From the NCBI RefSeq assembly GCF_028745515.1, contig NZ_JAQZSG010000011.1:62001-126000 (forward strand): a stretch of 64,000 nucleotides of DNA, given 5' to 3'. The notes under the pieces were generated by a model. It saw nothing but the letters and a program-made list of their open reading frames with translations, was not told the DNA's origin and searched no databases. The translations under genes and the position numbers were made by a program. This stretch comes from Paenibacillus thermotolerans. GTDB taxonomy: Bacteria; Bacillota; Bacilli; Paenibacillales; YIM-B00363. Shown one piece after another: positions 25,445 to 34,769 of the stretch (positions within the stretch are counted from its first letter, which is position 1; each line of letters begins with the position of its first letter).

Positions 25445-26959
25445 ATGAGCGACCAAAATAAGTCTAATGAATATCATTATTTTTCATATGGGAAGCTGCC
25501 GAGCGAGCCGGAACAGGAGCGTAAGCACGAGGAAGAGGCGGCCGCCGAAGCGGAGGCGGACATTGCTTCGCCGACGAAAGAGTTCGGGGGATATCCGTAT
25601 ACGTTCCAGACATCGCAATCGCAGCTGCAAGCACCGCCGCCGCAGCAGCCTCAAGCTCAAGCGAGAACGAGCATGCCGTTCATCCCCGAGGCTCCGCGGA
25701 AATCGTCTTTCAAAAGCGTATTCGCATCGTTCCTTGCCGGAGCCGTGGTTGTCGGCAGCTTGATGTTCGCGAGCGACCATTATAATTTGTTCTCCGGCGG
25801 CGACGTGCTTGCCAGCGGCTCGGCGGCGGGCTCTGCGGGAACCGCGGAAACGGCCGCGAGCGGCGGAAACGGCGGAAGCGGCATTTCAACGGCTGCACTC
25901 GATATCCAAAGACCGACCTCGATTGCGGACATGGTTAAGAAAACATCGCCCGCGGTCGTAAAGATCGAGACGTTCGCAACCCAGACGCAGCGGAGCGCAA
26001 GGTCGTTGTCCCCGTTCTTCGACGACCCGTTCTTCAGTCAATTTTTCGGGGATCCGGGCAGCGGGCAGGACAACAATTCGGGGGGCGGCCAGCCGACGAC
26101 CAAGCGTGTCCAAACGGGTGCGGGCTCCGGATTTTTCTTCGATAAAGAGGGCTATATCCTGACGAACGAGCATGTCGTCGACGGCGCGGAGGAAGTCCAA
26201 GTCGTTGTCGAAGGCGAGAAGGAGCCGTACAAAGCGAAGGTGCTCGGCACGGCTTACGATCTCGACCTTGCCGTGCTCAAGATCGAAGGCAAACACGATT
26301 TTCCGACGCTGCCGCTTGGAAGCTCAGACAACATTCAAGTCGGCGACTGGGTCGTGGCGATCGGCAATCCGTACGAATTCGAGCATACGGTCACTGTCGG
26401 CGTGTTGTCGGCGAAGGAACGCCAAATCAGCATCCCCGACTCTCAAGGGACGCGTAAATACCAGGCGCTTCTGCAAACCGACGCATCGATCAACCCGGGC
26501 AACTCGGGCGGTCCGCTGCTGAACCTGAACGGCGAAGTCATCGGCATTAACACGGCGGTGAACGCGGAAGCGCAAGGCATCGGCTTTGCGATTCCGACAA
26601 GCACGATCAACGATGTGCTTAAAGCGCTCAAAGAAAACAAACAAATTCCGCGTCCATTCATCGGCATCAGCATGTCCGACGTACCTGAAAAATATTTGGA
26701 CGATTTAGGTCTAAAAGACAGCAAAGGTGCGTTCATTCAAGACGTTCTGTTCGGGTCTCCTGCTTACAAAGGCGGCCTGCAAAAGTATGATGTCATCCGT
26801 CAATTGGACGGTGCCGAAGTGAAAGATTCGAGTCAGTTCTCCGACTTGATCGCCAAGAAAAAGCCGGGCGAAAAAATTTCGCTCGTCATCGTCCGCAACG
26901 GCAAAGAGATGACGGTGAACGTAACCGTCGGCGACAAAAACGATCAGCCGCAGCAATAA
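25445..26959 (+). CDS. htrA: membrane-anchored HtrA-type serine protease with PDZ domain
   Basis: 504 aa. Charged cytoplasmic N terminus (about 95 residues, Glu- and Gln/Pro-rich), one transmembrane helix (FASFLAGAVVVGSLMFAS), a Gly/Ser linker, trypsin-like protease and C-terminal PDZ. The catalytic triad is His243 (TNEHVVDG), Asp274 (YDLDLAVLK) and Ser354 (NPGNSGGPLL). The PDZ starts around residue 400 (RPFIGISMSDV). AAGGAGGAAG precedes the ATG. Degrades misfolded exported proteins. A two-component system follows after the terminator, reminiscent of CssRS control of htrA in B. subtilis. Confidence 0.93.
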   Translation: MSDQNKSNEYHYFSYGKLPSEPEQERKHEEEAAAEAEADIASPTKEFGGYPYTFQTSQSQLQAPPPQQPQAQARTSMPFIPEAPRKSSFKSVFASFLAGAVVVGSLMFASDHYNLFSGGDVLASGSAAGSAGTAETAASGGNGGSGISTAALDIQRPTSIADMVKKTSPAVVKIETFATQTQRSARSLSPFFDDPFFSQFFGDPGSGQDNNSGGGQPTTKRVQTGAGSGFFFDKEGYILTNEHVVDGAEEVQVVVEGEKEPYKAKVLGTAYDLDLAVLKIEGKHDFPTLPLGSSDNIQVGDWVVAIGNPYEFEHTVTVGVLSAKERQISIPDSQGTRKYQALLQTDASINPGNSGGPLLNLNGEVIGINTAVNAEAQGIGFAIPTSTINDVLKALKENKQIPRPFIGISMSDVPEKYLDDLGLKDSKGAFIQDVLFGSPAYKGGLQKYDVIRQLDGAEVKDSSQFSDLIAKKKPGEKISLVIVRNGKEMTVNVTVGDKNDQPQQ

Positions 26960-26975
26960 GAAAAAAAAACCGCTC

Positions 26976-27003
26976 AGCGGGGCCGCAGGGTCCCGCTTTT
27001 TTT
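26976..27003 (+). terminator. terminator after htrA
   Basis: AGCGGGGCC (26976-26984) pairs with GGGTCCCGCT (26988-26997), followed by seven T residues. Confidence 0.85.
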
Positions 27004-27075
27004 GCCGACGCCCCCCTGTGGGAGTTACAATATGGAAAAGGCGGCATACAGGGCAGGAGTCAGGAGGGAAGCAGC

Positions 27076-27777
27076 ATGCGCGAAATGATATTGGTGATCG
27101 ACGACGATGAGAAGATTACTTCGATGCTTCGCCGAGGCCTTGCGTTCGAAGGGTATCGGGTCGTTACGGCCCGTAACGGCCAAGAAGGGCTGCAGGCTGC
27201 CGCGGAGCACGATCCGGATTTGATCATTTTGGATATTATGATGCCGGTGCTCGACGGCTGGGAGGTTTGCCGCAGGCTGCGGGAAGGCGGGCTGAAGATG
27301 CCCGTGCTCATGCTGACGGCGAAGGACGAAGTCGGCGACCGCGTGCGCGGGCTCGATGCCGGCGCGGACGATTATCTCGTGAAGCCGTTCGCTCTGGAGG
27401 AGCTGCTCGCACGGGTCAGGGCGCTGCTGCGCCGCAGCGTCAGAGACGATTCGGACGGCGCGTCCGCGAAAAACCGTCTGCAATTCGAGGATTTGGCGCT
27501 CGATCTCGATACGCGGGAGGCGTTCAGGGGCGAGCGGGCGATGGAGCTGACGGTAAAGGAATTCGATTTGCTGCACATGTTTATGTCCAATCCTCGCAGG
27601 GTGCTTTCCAGGGACATTTTGATGGACAAAATATGGGGGATCGACTACAGCGGCGAATCGAACGTGCTCGAGGTTTATGTCGCGATGCTGCGTCAGAAGC
27701 TGGAAGAGGGCGGCGAGCCGCGGCTCATTCAGACGGTTCGCGGGGCGGGCTACGTGCTGAAGGGTGATCGGGGATGA
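27076..27777 (+). CDS. OmpR-family response regulator
   Basis: 233 aa. Receiver domain (residues 1-120) with acidic pocket DDDE at 9-12, phosphoacceptor Asp53 (LDIMMP) and Lys in VKPFALEEL. C-terminal winged helix (LTVKEFDLLHMFMSNP ... VYVAMLRQKLE ... TVRGAGYVL) typical of OmpR/PhoB DNA-binding domains. Overlaps the kinase start by 4 nt (ATGA). Sits 70 bp after the htrA terminator, so regulation of htrA or envelope-stress genes is plausible but inferred from position only. Confidence 0.9.
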   Translation: MREMILVIDDDEKITSMLRRGLAFEGYRVVTARNGQEGLQAAAEHDPDLIILDIMMPVLDGWEVCRRLREGGLKMPVLMLTAKDEVGDRVRGLDAGADDYLVKPFALEELLARVRALLRRSVRDDSDGASAKNRLQFEDLALDLDTREAFRGERAMELTVKEFDLLHMFMSNPRRVLSRDILMDKIWGIDYSGESNVLEVYVAMLRQKLEEGGEPRLIQTVRGAGYVLKGDRG

Positions 27778-29234
27778 CCATCCGTTTAAGACTTACGCTA
27801 TGGTATTCCGCCGTCCTGGCCGTTACCGTCGTCGGTCTTTGCATCGCCATTTATTTATTCGTGTCCTACGTGCTGTACTCCAGCGAAAAGAACGACATGC
27901 GCGCTCTGGCGCAGAAGGTATACAACGAAATGGGAGTTCGGTACGGTTGGGACTTTTTTGAAGGGCCGCAATACGTGCTGGAGCTCCCTGAATTGAACGA
28001 ATTCGGGTATTCGGGGTATTTCCTGCAAATTGTGGACAGAGATGGGAACATTCGCAGAAAAAATATTCGCGGGAATTTGCCTGTGCCCGAGGAAATAACC
28101 AAAGGCGGCGAATTGAAACAGGCGGTATTCCGGGAAAGCTACGTAAAGCCGTACAGCCTTCTCACTTATAGCAAACCGATTCTTTTCCAGAATCAATTTG
28201 TCGGCGTACTGCAGGTCGCGACTACGATCAACGATTTAGAGAAGACGCTCGCGAATATTCGGACCGTGCTGACGCTGGCAAGCCTCGCTTCCGTCGTTGT
28301 CGCGGCGACGCTCGGGTGGCTGCTCGCCCGCAAGGCGCTTCGCCCGATCGAGCAGGTAATCGGCCAGACCGACAAGATCGAGGCGGGCCCGGATTTGGAC
28401 AACAGGATCACCTACGCGGGCCCGATGGACGAAATCGGCATGCTGACGGTGAAAATCAACGGCATGCTGGGGCGCATCCAGTCCGCCTACGGCGAGCTGG
28501 AGGAAGCGGTATCGGCGCAGAAACGGTTCGTTTCCGACGCTTCGCACGAGCTCCGCACGCCGCTGACCACGATAAGAGGGAACGTAGAGCTGCTTCAAAA
28601 AATGTGGACGACGCTGCACCAAGAAAAAACTTCGCCCGTGACCGGCATTTCCGACGATCAATACGAGATTGTGCTGGAAGCGCTGCGGGACATCGCCGGC
28701 GAGGCCGAGCGCATGAGCCGTCTGGTGAACGATCTTCTTATGCTGGCGCGCGCGGATGCGGGGAACAAAATGCGGATGGAGCCGGTGGAGCTGCTTCCGC
28801 TCGTGGAGGATGTGGCGCGGAAGGCGCAGCATTTGCCCAGAAGCGCGGAATGGATGACGGGCGACCTGTCTCCGCTTGCCGGCGTGCGGGTAATGGGCGA
28901 TCCCGATTATTTGCGGCAGCTGCTGTTCATTTTCATAGAGAATGCATTTAAATATACGCCGAGCGGGGAGGTTGAGCTGAGCGCTTTGCCGTCTCCGGCA
29001 CCGGACAGAGTAGGTATCCGGATTCGCGATACCGGCATCGGCATGGACAAAGAGGATGTGCCCCGCATCTTCGACCGGTTTTACCGCGCAGACCCGTCGC
29101 GGGGCGTCACAAGCGGCACGGGGCTCGGACTGTCCATTGCCCGCTGGATCATCGATCAGCATAGCGGTTCCGTCGAAGTATTGACACGAAAAGAGGAAGG
29201 CACATCGTTCATCATTTGGCTTCCGGTGGTATAA
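27774..29234 (+). CDS. sensor histidine kinase, partner of the adjacent response regulator
   Basis: 486 aa. Transmembrane helix 1 (residues 8-36), extracytoplasmic domain of about 130 residues, helix 2 (about 163-185), HAMP domain ([14 protein letters not shown]), dimerisation domain with phosphoacceptor His near 258 ([13 protein letters not shown]), and ATPase domain with N box ([12 protein letters not shown]), G1 (DTGIGM) and G2 ([12 protein letters not shown]). The extracellular part has no recognisable named sensor fold. Coupled to the regulator gene. Confidence 0.9.
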   Translation: MTIRLRLTLWYSAVLAVTVVGLCIAIYLFVSYVLYSSEKNDMRALAQKVYNEMGVRYGWDFFEGPQYVLELPELNEFGYSGYFLQIVDRDGNIRRKNIRGNLPVPEEITKGGELKQAVFRESYVKPYSLLTYSKPILFQNQFVGVLQVATTINDLEKTLANIRTVLTLASLASVVVAATLGWLLARKALRPIEQVIGQTDKIEAGPDLDNRITYAGPMDEIGMLTVKINGMLGRIQSAYGELEEAVSAQKRFVSDASHELRTPLTTIRGNVELLQKMWTTLHQEKTSPVTGISDDQYEIVLEALRDIAGEAERMSRLVNDLLMLARADAGNKMRMEPVELLPLVEDVARKAQHLPRSAEWMTGDLSPLAGVRVMGDPDYLRQLLFIFIENAFKYTPSGEVELSALPSPAPDRVGIRIRDTGIGMDKEDVPRIFDRFYRADPSRGVTSGTGLGLSIARWIIDQHSGSVEVLTRKEEGTSFIIWLPVV

Positions 29235-29287
29235 TGGTGATGCGTGTACTGTTTTTTCGGCAACTGAAGAAAGGAAGGGAACGAACG

Positions 29288-30232
29288 ATGGAAGTCGTGA
29301 AAATATCTCCCCGAGGGTATTGCTACGGCGTGGTGGATGCGATGGTGCTGGCGCTGCAGACGGCGCGAAACCTCGATTTGCCGCGGCCGATATATATTTT
29401 GGGCATGATCGTCCACAATGCGCATGTGACGGAGGCGTTCGAGAAGGAAGGCGTCATTACGCTCGACGGGCCGAACCGGCTGGAAATATTGGAGCAGGTG
29501 GACAAGGGTACGGTCATATTTACCGCGCACGGCGTCTCGGAGGAGGTGCGCAGCCGGGCCGCGGAGAAAGGGCTCACGATCGTGGACGCGACATGCCCGG
29601 ATGTGACGAAGACGCACGATCTGATCCGGAGGAAGACGGCGGAAGGCTACGAAGTGATCTATATCGGCAAGAAAAACCATCCCGAACCGGAAGGTGCGAT
29701 GGGCGTTGCGCCGGGTAAGGTTCATTTGATCGAGCGCGAGGAGGATATCGAGAGCCTCGCCGTGCCGCAGGATTGCCGGGTGCTCGTAACAAACCAGACG
29801 ACGATGAGCCAGTGGGATATTCGCCATATTATGAAGCGCGTCGTCGACAAGTATCCTCATGCAGAGATTCACAACGAGATTTGCCTGGCGACCCAGGTAC
29901 GGCAGGAGGCGGTAGCCGAGCAGGCGTCGCAGGCCGATTTGGTCGTTGTGGTCGGCGATCCGCGAAGCAACAACTCCAACCGTCTCGCTCAAGTGTCGGA
30001 AGAGATCGCGGGCGTGAAGGCGTACCGCGTGGCCGATGTAACGGAAATTCAAACAGAATGGCTGCTTCCGCTCCGCAAGGTGGCCGTTACCTCCGGAGCG
30101 TCGACGCCTACGCCGATTACGAAGGAAGTCATCGCGTATTTGGAAGCGTTCGATCCGAACGACCGGTCCACCTGGGAAATTCGCCGGACGGTAAATCCGA
30201 ATAAGCTGCTGCCGATGGTGAAGGAAAGATAA
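29288..30232 (+). CDS. ispH: 4-hydroxy-3-methylbut-2-enyl diphosphate reductase IspH
   Basis: 314 aa. Last enzyme of the MEP isoprenoid pathway, reducing HMBPP to IPP and DMAPP with a [4Fe-4S] cluster. The three cluster cysteines lie in [14 protein letters not shown] and [10 protein letters not shown]. The conserved HNAHV, TAHG and KKNHPEPEG blocks are present, the latter histidines contacting substrate. ATG 29288 has AAGGAAGGGA upstream; in-frame 29216 would overlap the kinase gene. Confidence 0.92.
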   Translation: MEVVKISPRGYCYGVVDAMVLALQTARNLDLPRPIYILGMIVHNAHVTEAFEKEGVITLDGPNRLEILEQVDKGTVIFTAHGVSEEVRSRAAEKGLTIVDATCPDVTKTHDLIRRKTAEGYEVIYIGKKNHPEPEGAMGVAPGKVHLIEREEDIESLAVPQDCRVLVTNQTTMSQWDIRHIMKRVVDKYPHAEIHNEICLATQVRQEAVAEQASQADLVVVVGDPRSNNSNRLAQVSEEIAGVKAYRVADVTEIQTEWLLPLRKVAVTSGASTPTPITKEVIAYLEAFDPNDRSTWEIRRTVNPNKLLPMVKER

Positions 30233-30256
30233 TTGAACTGTTGTACCCTTTGCGAG

Positions 30257-30289
30257 ATCCCTTGCGTATATTTTGCGTAAGGGATTTTC
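30257..30289 (+). terminator. terminator after ispH
   Basis: ATCCCTTGCG (30257-30266) pairs with TGCGTAAGGGAT (30274-30285) apart from one mismatch, followed by TTTT. Confidence 0.7.
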
Positions 30290-30321
30290 GGCATGATTGC
30301 GCTCGCTCGAACATTTTTTCC

Positions 30322-30351
30322 TTGACGGGTTCTCGTTTCATCGCTTATAGT
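30322..30351 (+). promoter_or_regulatory. SigA promoter of the DAHP synthase gene
   Basis: TTGACG (30322-30327) with TATAGT (30346-30351) at 18 bp, or TTATAG at 17 bp. The transcript would begin near 30358 and carry an 85-nt leader with a short tandem repeat. Confidence 0.7.
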
Positions 30352-30378
30352 TACTTTAGTGCTTAAAAGCGTATAAGC

Positions 30379-30402
30379 GTCGAAGTGTCGAAGTGTCGAA
30401 GT
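30379..30402 (+). repeat. 8-bp tandem repeat in the DAHP synthase leader
   Basis: GTCGAAGT is repeated three times without gaps (30379-30386, 30387-30394, 30395-30402), between promoter and ribosome binding site. Confidence 0.9.
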
Positions 30403-30445
30403 ATAAAAGTGTCTAAAAAGGAATCAGCAACGGGGAGTGGAGAGC

Positions 30446-31495
30446 ATGATCGCGATTTTGTCCAACAAAGCAGGGGATGAGCGAATTCAAGAAATCGTGC
30501 AGCATATCGAGAAGCGGGGGCTGCAGGCGCACGTGTCCAAGGGGACGGACCGTACGGTCGTCGGAATTATCGGGAAATTCGAGCCTACGCTCGCGGAGCA
30601 ATTGCGCCAGATGAAGGGCGTAGAGAACGTTATTAGAATATCGAAGTCGTATAAGCTTGCGAGCCGCGATTTTCATCCGGATAATACGGTTATTGAAATT
30701 AAAGGCGTAAAGATCGGCGGAGACGAGCTTGTCATTATGGGCGGTCCGTGCGCGGTCGAATCGCGGGAGCAAATTATGGAGATCGCCGCGCGCGTGAAAG
30801 CGGCCGGAGCGCAAGTGCTTCGCGGCGGCGCGTTCAAGCCCCGTACCGGTCCATACAGCTTCCAAGGCGTCGGGGTGGAAGGACTCGAGTGGATGGCCGA
30901 AGCGGGAGAAAAGTACGGCCTGCTTACGATTACGGAAGTTATGACTCCGGAGTATGCGGACGTATGCGCGCAATACGCGGATATTCTCCAGGTCGGCACG
31001 CGCAACATGCAGAACTTCGATCTGCTGCGCAAGCTCGGCACGCTGGATAAGGCTGTCCTGCTAAAGCGCGGCTTCAGCGCCACTTACGATGAGTGGCTGA
31101 ACGCGGCGGAGTATATTTTGGCCGGCGGCAATCCGAACGTCATGCTTTGCGAGCGCGGCATCCGCACCTTCGAATCGTACACGCGCAACACGCTGGATTT
31201 GACGGCGATCCCGGTCATGCATCAATTGAGCCACTTGCCGGTCATCTCCGACCCGAGCCACGGCACGGGACGCCGCGAGCTGGTGGAAACGATGTCCAAG
31301 GCTTCCGTAGCAGCCGGCGCGGACGGTTTGATTGTCGAGATGCATACGGATCCGGACAATTCCATGACGGGAGACGGTGTTCAATCGTTGTTCCCGGATC
31401 AGTTCGACAACCTGCTGCGGGACTTGGAGAAGATGGCGCCGCTCGTCGGACGCACGTTCTCGACTCCGAAGCAGCCGGTATACGCTCAGAAGTAA
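30446..31495 (+). CDS. aroF: 3-deoxy-7-phosphoheptulonate (DAHP) synthase, type I-beta
   Basis: 349 aa. First enzyme of the shikimate pathway, condensing PEP and erythrose 4-phosphate. The N-terminal ~75 residues form the ferredoxin-like regulatory domain seen in some type I-beta enzymes; the barrel follows with [37 protein letters not shown] and [11 protein letters not shown]. The KPRTSPYSF-like and metal-site Cys/His blocks mark the KDO8P/DAHP synthase family. No chorismate mutase domain is fused. GGGGAG 8 nt before ATG 30446. Confidence 0.92.
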   Translation: MIAILSNKAGDERIQEIVQHIEKRGLQAHVSKGTDRTVVGIIGKFEPTLAEQLRQMKGVENVIRISKSYKLASRDFHPDNTVIEIKGVKIGGDELVIMGGPCAVESREQIMEIAARVKAAGAQVLRGGAFKPRTGPYSFQGVGVEGLEWMAEAGEKYGLLTITEVMTPEYADVCAQYADILQVGTRNMQNFDLLRKLGTLDKAVLLKRGFSATYDEWLNAAEYILAGGNPNVMLCERGIRTFESYTRNTLDLTAIPVMHQLSHLPVISDPSHGTGRRELVETMSKASVAAGADGLIVEMHTDPDNSMTGDGVQSLFPDQFDNLLRDLEKMAPLVGRTFSTPKQPVYAQK

Positions 31496-31511
31496 ATTGA
31501 AAGATAGTGTG

Positions 31512-31540
31512 GCCTGTCGTGCCTGGCGCGGCAGGCTTTT
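31512..31540 (+). terminator. terminator after the DAHP synthase gene
   Basis: GCCTGTCG (31512-31519) pairs with CGGCAGGC (31529-31536), followed by TTTT. Confidence 0.75.
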
Positions 31541-31567
31541 ATGTGTTGACACGGCACGGGGCGTAAC

Positions 31568-32066
31568 CTTAGTACCAAACTTTGGTGCTAACTCAGTCGA
31601 GCGGCGGGGAAGTGGCAGGGTTAGTACCAACTTTTGGTGCTAACGCCGGAGCGTCACCGTTATCCGGTTTACGCCGCCGAAGTTAACGGAACGAAATGTC
31701 CGCTAAAAACCGCCTAACCCCTAAAAGCTGCGAATTAACGGAACAAGTTGTCCGCTAATCGCCCGAAAACCGCCAATGACCGGCGATTCAAGCGAATTAA
31801 CGGACATTCGGGTCCGCTAATGAGCCCTTTTAGCCGGTTTCGACAAAATTAGCGGACATCCGGTTCCGTTAGCGCCAAAGCGATTCGCGTCAGTTCCCGA
31901 AGCAGTGGTAACCGACGTACCGGCAGCACCGGCGATACCGGTAGTACCTGAGATATCGGCAGTTCCGGGGATACCGGCAGCGTCGGCAGTATCGGAAACG
32001 CCGAAAGCATCGACAGTACTGATGGCGTCCGCATGGACAAAAGAGATCAGAGTTTTTGGTGATAAG
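31568..32066 (-). repeat. long dispersed intergenic repeat element, copy 2 (inverted)
   Basis: Reverse-orientation relative of 2038-2435. Four 26-nt palindromes recur at 31682-31707, 31734-31759, 31796-31821 and 31847-31872, with nearly the same spacing as in copy 1. This copy has two copies of the TTAGTACCAA/TTGGTGCTAA palindrome, at about 31568-31592 and 31620-31644. At the other end (about 31905-32040) are diverged CGGTATCGCC-like units. Lies in the gap between DAHP synthase and glnA; no supported gene inside. Confidence 0.85.
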
Positions 32067-32128
32067 TCGCCCATTCTTCATACATTCATTTCCTCCCCGG
32101 TTTACAATTACCAAACCCCACCACACCG

Positions 32129-32145
32129 TGTCACAATACCTAACA
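32129..32145 (+). promoter_or_regulatory. candidate GlnR/TnrA operator upstream of glnA
   Basis: TGTCACAATACCTAACA fits the GlnR/TnrA half-site rule TGTNA-N7-TNACA exactly. It is centred about 38 bp upstream of the -35 element of the glnA promoter. Nitrogen control of glnA by GlnR is known in Bacillales; binding here is inferred. Confidence 0.5.
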
Positions 32146-32173
32146 CGAAATTTAAAAATACCTTACATAAGTG

Positions 32174-32203
32174 TTGACGAATCGAAAAGGACGCGTATAT
32201 AAT
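32174..32203 (+). promoter_or_regulatory. SigA promoter of glnA
   Basis: TTGACG (32174-32179) and a perfect TATAAT (32198-32203) with an 18-bp spacer; leader of about 75 nt. Confidence 0.75.
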
Positions 32204-32282
32204 AAACCACAAGGATAATTAATTTACTGAACGATTCGTACCAATATAAAAAGGAACGTTCGGATTTGGGGAGGGTATAAGC

Positions 32283-33707
32283 ATGTCTGTGCAAAATTTG
32301 CTAAACCTTATCAAGGAAAAAAATATCGAGTGGATCGATTTCCGGTTCATCGGGTTGTCCGGAAGACAGCAGCACATCTCATTGCCTGCAGTAGAAGTTG
32401 ACGCGGAAACTTTCGTTAACGGCGTTGCGTTCGACGGTTCCTCGATCCCTGGCTTCCGCGGCATTGAAAACTCCGATATGGTTATGATCCCGGTGCCTGA
32501 GACAGCTTACATCGATCCGTTTACCGCTCATCCGACGTTGATCGTAATGTGCGATATCTTTACACCGGATGGGGAGCGTTACGACCGCGATCCGCGCGGC
32601 ATCGCTCAGAAAGCCGAAGAGTATTTGCAATCCACCGGTATCGGTACGGCCGCTTATTTCGGTCCTGAATCGGAGTTCTTTATCTTTGACGACGTTCGCT
32701 TTGAATCCGGCATGAATAAATCTTACTTCGAAGTAGATTCGGTAGAAGCCGCATGGAATAGCGGCCGCAAGGAAGACGGCGGCAACCTTGGCTTCAAGGT
32801 GCCTGTCAAGGGCGGCTATGTTCCGGTACAACCGGTCGATACCCAGCAAGATATCCGCAGCGAAATGTGCAATTTGCTGATGGAAGCGGGCCTTCGCATC
32901 GACCGTCATCACCACGAAGTGGCAACGGCGGGCCAAGGCGAAATCAACTTCCGTTTCGATACGCTTACGAAAACGGCAGACAACCTGATGAAATACAAAT
33001 ACATCGTTCATAACACGGCTCGTAAATACGGAAAGACGGCAACGTTCATGCCGAAGCCGCTCTTCGGAGACAACGGCAGCGGAATGCACGTGCACCAATC
33101 GATCTTCGACGGCGACACTCCGCTGTTCTGGGAAAAAGGCGCATACGCAAACATGAGCGAGCTTGCAATGTACTACATCGGCGGCATTCTGCACCACGCT
33201 CCGGCGCTGATCGCCTTTACGAACCCGAGCACGAACTCGTTCAAGCGTTTGGTTCCGGGCTATGAAGCTCCGGTTAACCTCGCCTTCTCCAAGGGCAACC
33301 GTTCCGCGGCGGTTCGGATCCCGGTCGCAGCGGTAACGCCTAAAGGCGCGCGCATCGAGTTCCGTACGCCGGACTCCACTGCGAATCCGTATCTTGCATT
33401 CGCGGCTATGCTGATGGCGGGTTTGGACGGCATCAAGAACAAGATCGATCCCCGCAAGCTCGGCTACGGTCCGATGGACAAGAACATCTACGAGCTGTCC
33501 GACGAGGAGAAGAAAGATATCCGCAGCGTACCGGGCTCCATGGAAGAGTCGCTCGACGCACTCGAAGCGGACTACGAATTCCTTACCCAAGGCAGCGTAT
33601 TTACGAAGGAATTCATCGAAAACTACGTGGAAATGAAGCGCGCCGAAGCGAAATCGGTAAACATCCGCATTCATCCGTACGAGTACAACCTGTACTACGA
33701 CTTGTAA
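32283..33707 (+). CDS. glnA: glutamine synthetase, GS I-beta type
   Basis: 474 aa, about 30 residues longer than the usual Bacillales GlnA (GS I-alpha, about 444 aa). Catalytic blocks DGSSIPGFRGIENSDM, GPESEFFIFD, GSGMHVHQSI and KRLVPGYEAPVNLAFS are present. The insertion typical of GS I-beta and the region MDKNIYELSDEEKKDI place Tyr403 at the position adenylylated in E. coli GlnA. The C terminus HPYEYNLYYDL also matches that class. Makes glutamine from glutamate and ammonia. glnR is not adjacent. Feedback and adenylylation control cannot be judged from this window. Confidence 0.92.
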   Translation: MSVQNLLNLIKEKNIEWIDFRFIGLSGRQQHISLPAVEVDAETFVNGVAFDGSSIPGFRGIENSDMVMIPVPETAYIDPFTAHPTLIVMCDIFTPDGERYDRDPRGIAQKAEEYLQSTGIGTAAYFGPESEFFIFDDVRFESGMNKSYFEVDSVEAAWNSGRKEDGGNLGFKVPVKGGYVPVQPVDTQQDIRSEMCNLLMEAGLRIDRHHHEVATAGQGEINFRFDTLTKTADNLMKYKYIVHNTARKYGKTATFMPKPLFGDNGSGMHVHQSIFDGDTPLFWEKGAYANMSELAMYYIGGILHHAPALIAFTNPSTNSFKRLVPGYEAPVNLAFSKGNRSAAVRIPVAAVTPKGARIEFRTPDSTANPYLAFAAMLMAGLDGIKNKIDPRKLGYGPMDKNIYELSDEEKKDIRSVPGSMEESLDALEADYEFLTQGSVFTKEFIENYVEMKRAEAKSVNIRIHPYEYNLYYDL

Positions 33708-33723
33708 AACGCAATCTTAAAAA

Positions 33724-33752
33724 GACCGTCCGGGACTGTTCCCGGACGGTTA
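33724..33752 (+). terminator. terminator after glnA
   Basis: ACCGTCCGGGA (33725-33735) pairs perfectly with TCCCGGACGGT (33740-33750); short T-rich tail TTATTCTTCTT. Confidence 0.8.
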
Positions 33753-33861
33753 TTCTTCTTTAAAAGCCGATTATTCGAAAGCTATAACGGCAACAATCTT
33801 GAAAAGGGGGAAGGAGGGCGTTACAGTGGTAATAAGGCAAGATAAGCAAAGGGGTAAAAAG

Positions 33862-34707
33862 ATGTCTTCAGACTTTCGTATAACCGGACCTAACGCTTCG
33901 ACGCCGGAATGCAACGACCAGGTGCTGTACATCTGCTCGGACTCCGTCGGCGAAACGGCCGAGGCGGTTGCCCGCGCTACGATCCGCCAATTCGAAGGGA
34001 AATCGATACGTATTAAACGGATCGGACACGTGAAGCAGGTGTCGGAGGTTCGCAAAGTCGTCAATGAAGCGAAGGAGCACGGGAGCTTTATCGCCTATAC
34101 GCTGGTCCAGCCGAAGCTAAGAGAAGCGATGAAGGATGAAGCCGCAAGGCTCGGTGTAAAGGCGGTCGACATTATGGGCCCCATGCTTCAGGCGTTCACC
34201 GATACGTTCCATGACGCGCCGAAGCGCAAGCCGGGTCTGCTCCACGAAATGGACGACGATTATTTTCGCCGGGTGGAAGCGGTGGAGTTTTCCGTCAGGT
34301 ATGACGACGGCCGCGACCCGTCAGGCTTGCTGCAAGCTCAAGTCGTGCTGATCGGCGTCTCGCGAACGTCCAAAACGCCGCTAAGCATGTTTTTGGCGCA
34401 TAAAGGCTACAAAGTCGCCAATTGGCCGCTCATTCCGGAGGTCGGGCTGCCGACCGAGTTCGAGAAGCTCGAGACAAGCCGCATCTTCGGACTTGTTATG
34501 AATGCGGAGGCGATTCATAAAATCCGCACCGAGCGGCTGAAGGCGGTAGGATTGCCGCCGGGGGCGAAATATGCGACCATGGAGCGAATCGAGCAGGAGC
34601 TGAAATACGGACAAGAAATAATGAAGAAGCTTCGATGCCGGGTGATCGACGTTTCCGATAAAGCGATCGAAGAGACGGCGGGCATCATTATGGGATATTT
34701 CTCTTGA
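33862..34707 (+). CDS. ppsR: PEP synthase / pyruvate phosphate dikinase regulatory protein (DUF299)
   Basis: 281 aa. Bifunctional ADP-dependent kinase/phosphorylase that inactivates and reactivates PPDK or PEP synthase. Family blocks ICSDSVGETAEAVARA near the N terminus, RRVEAVEFSVRYDDGRDP, the P-loop-like IGVSRTSKTPLSMFLA and WPLIPEVGLP. ATG 33862 has AAAGGGG; a GTG at 33826 with AAGGAGGG could add 12 residues and is a real alternative. The target enzyme is not encoded in the window. Confidence 0.88.
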   Translation: MSSDFRITGPNASTPECNDQVLYICSDSVGETAEAVARATIRQFEGKSIRIKRIGHVKQVSEVRKVVNEAKEHGSFIAYTLVQPKLREAMKDEAARLGVKAVDIMGPMLQAFTDTFHDAPKRKPGLLHEMDDDYFRRVEAVEFSVRYDDGRDPSGLLQAQVVLIGVSRTSKTPLSMFLAHKGYKVANWPLIPEVGLPTEFEKLETSRIFGLVMNAEAIHKIRTERLKAVGLPPGAKYATMERIEQELKYGQEIMKKLRCRVIDVSDKAIEETAGIIMGYFS

Positions 34708-34769
34708 AAGCCGTGGAAACTCGCTGTATCATTACGGGTAATATTCAGATAAATAGGAGTGTGGAGAGT

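Noticed and set aside
31545-31575. TTGACA after the DAHP synthase terminator as a promoter
   Set aside because: No convincing -10 and no gene downstream before glnA, which has its own promoter.
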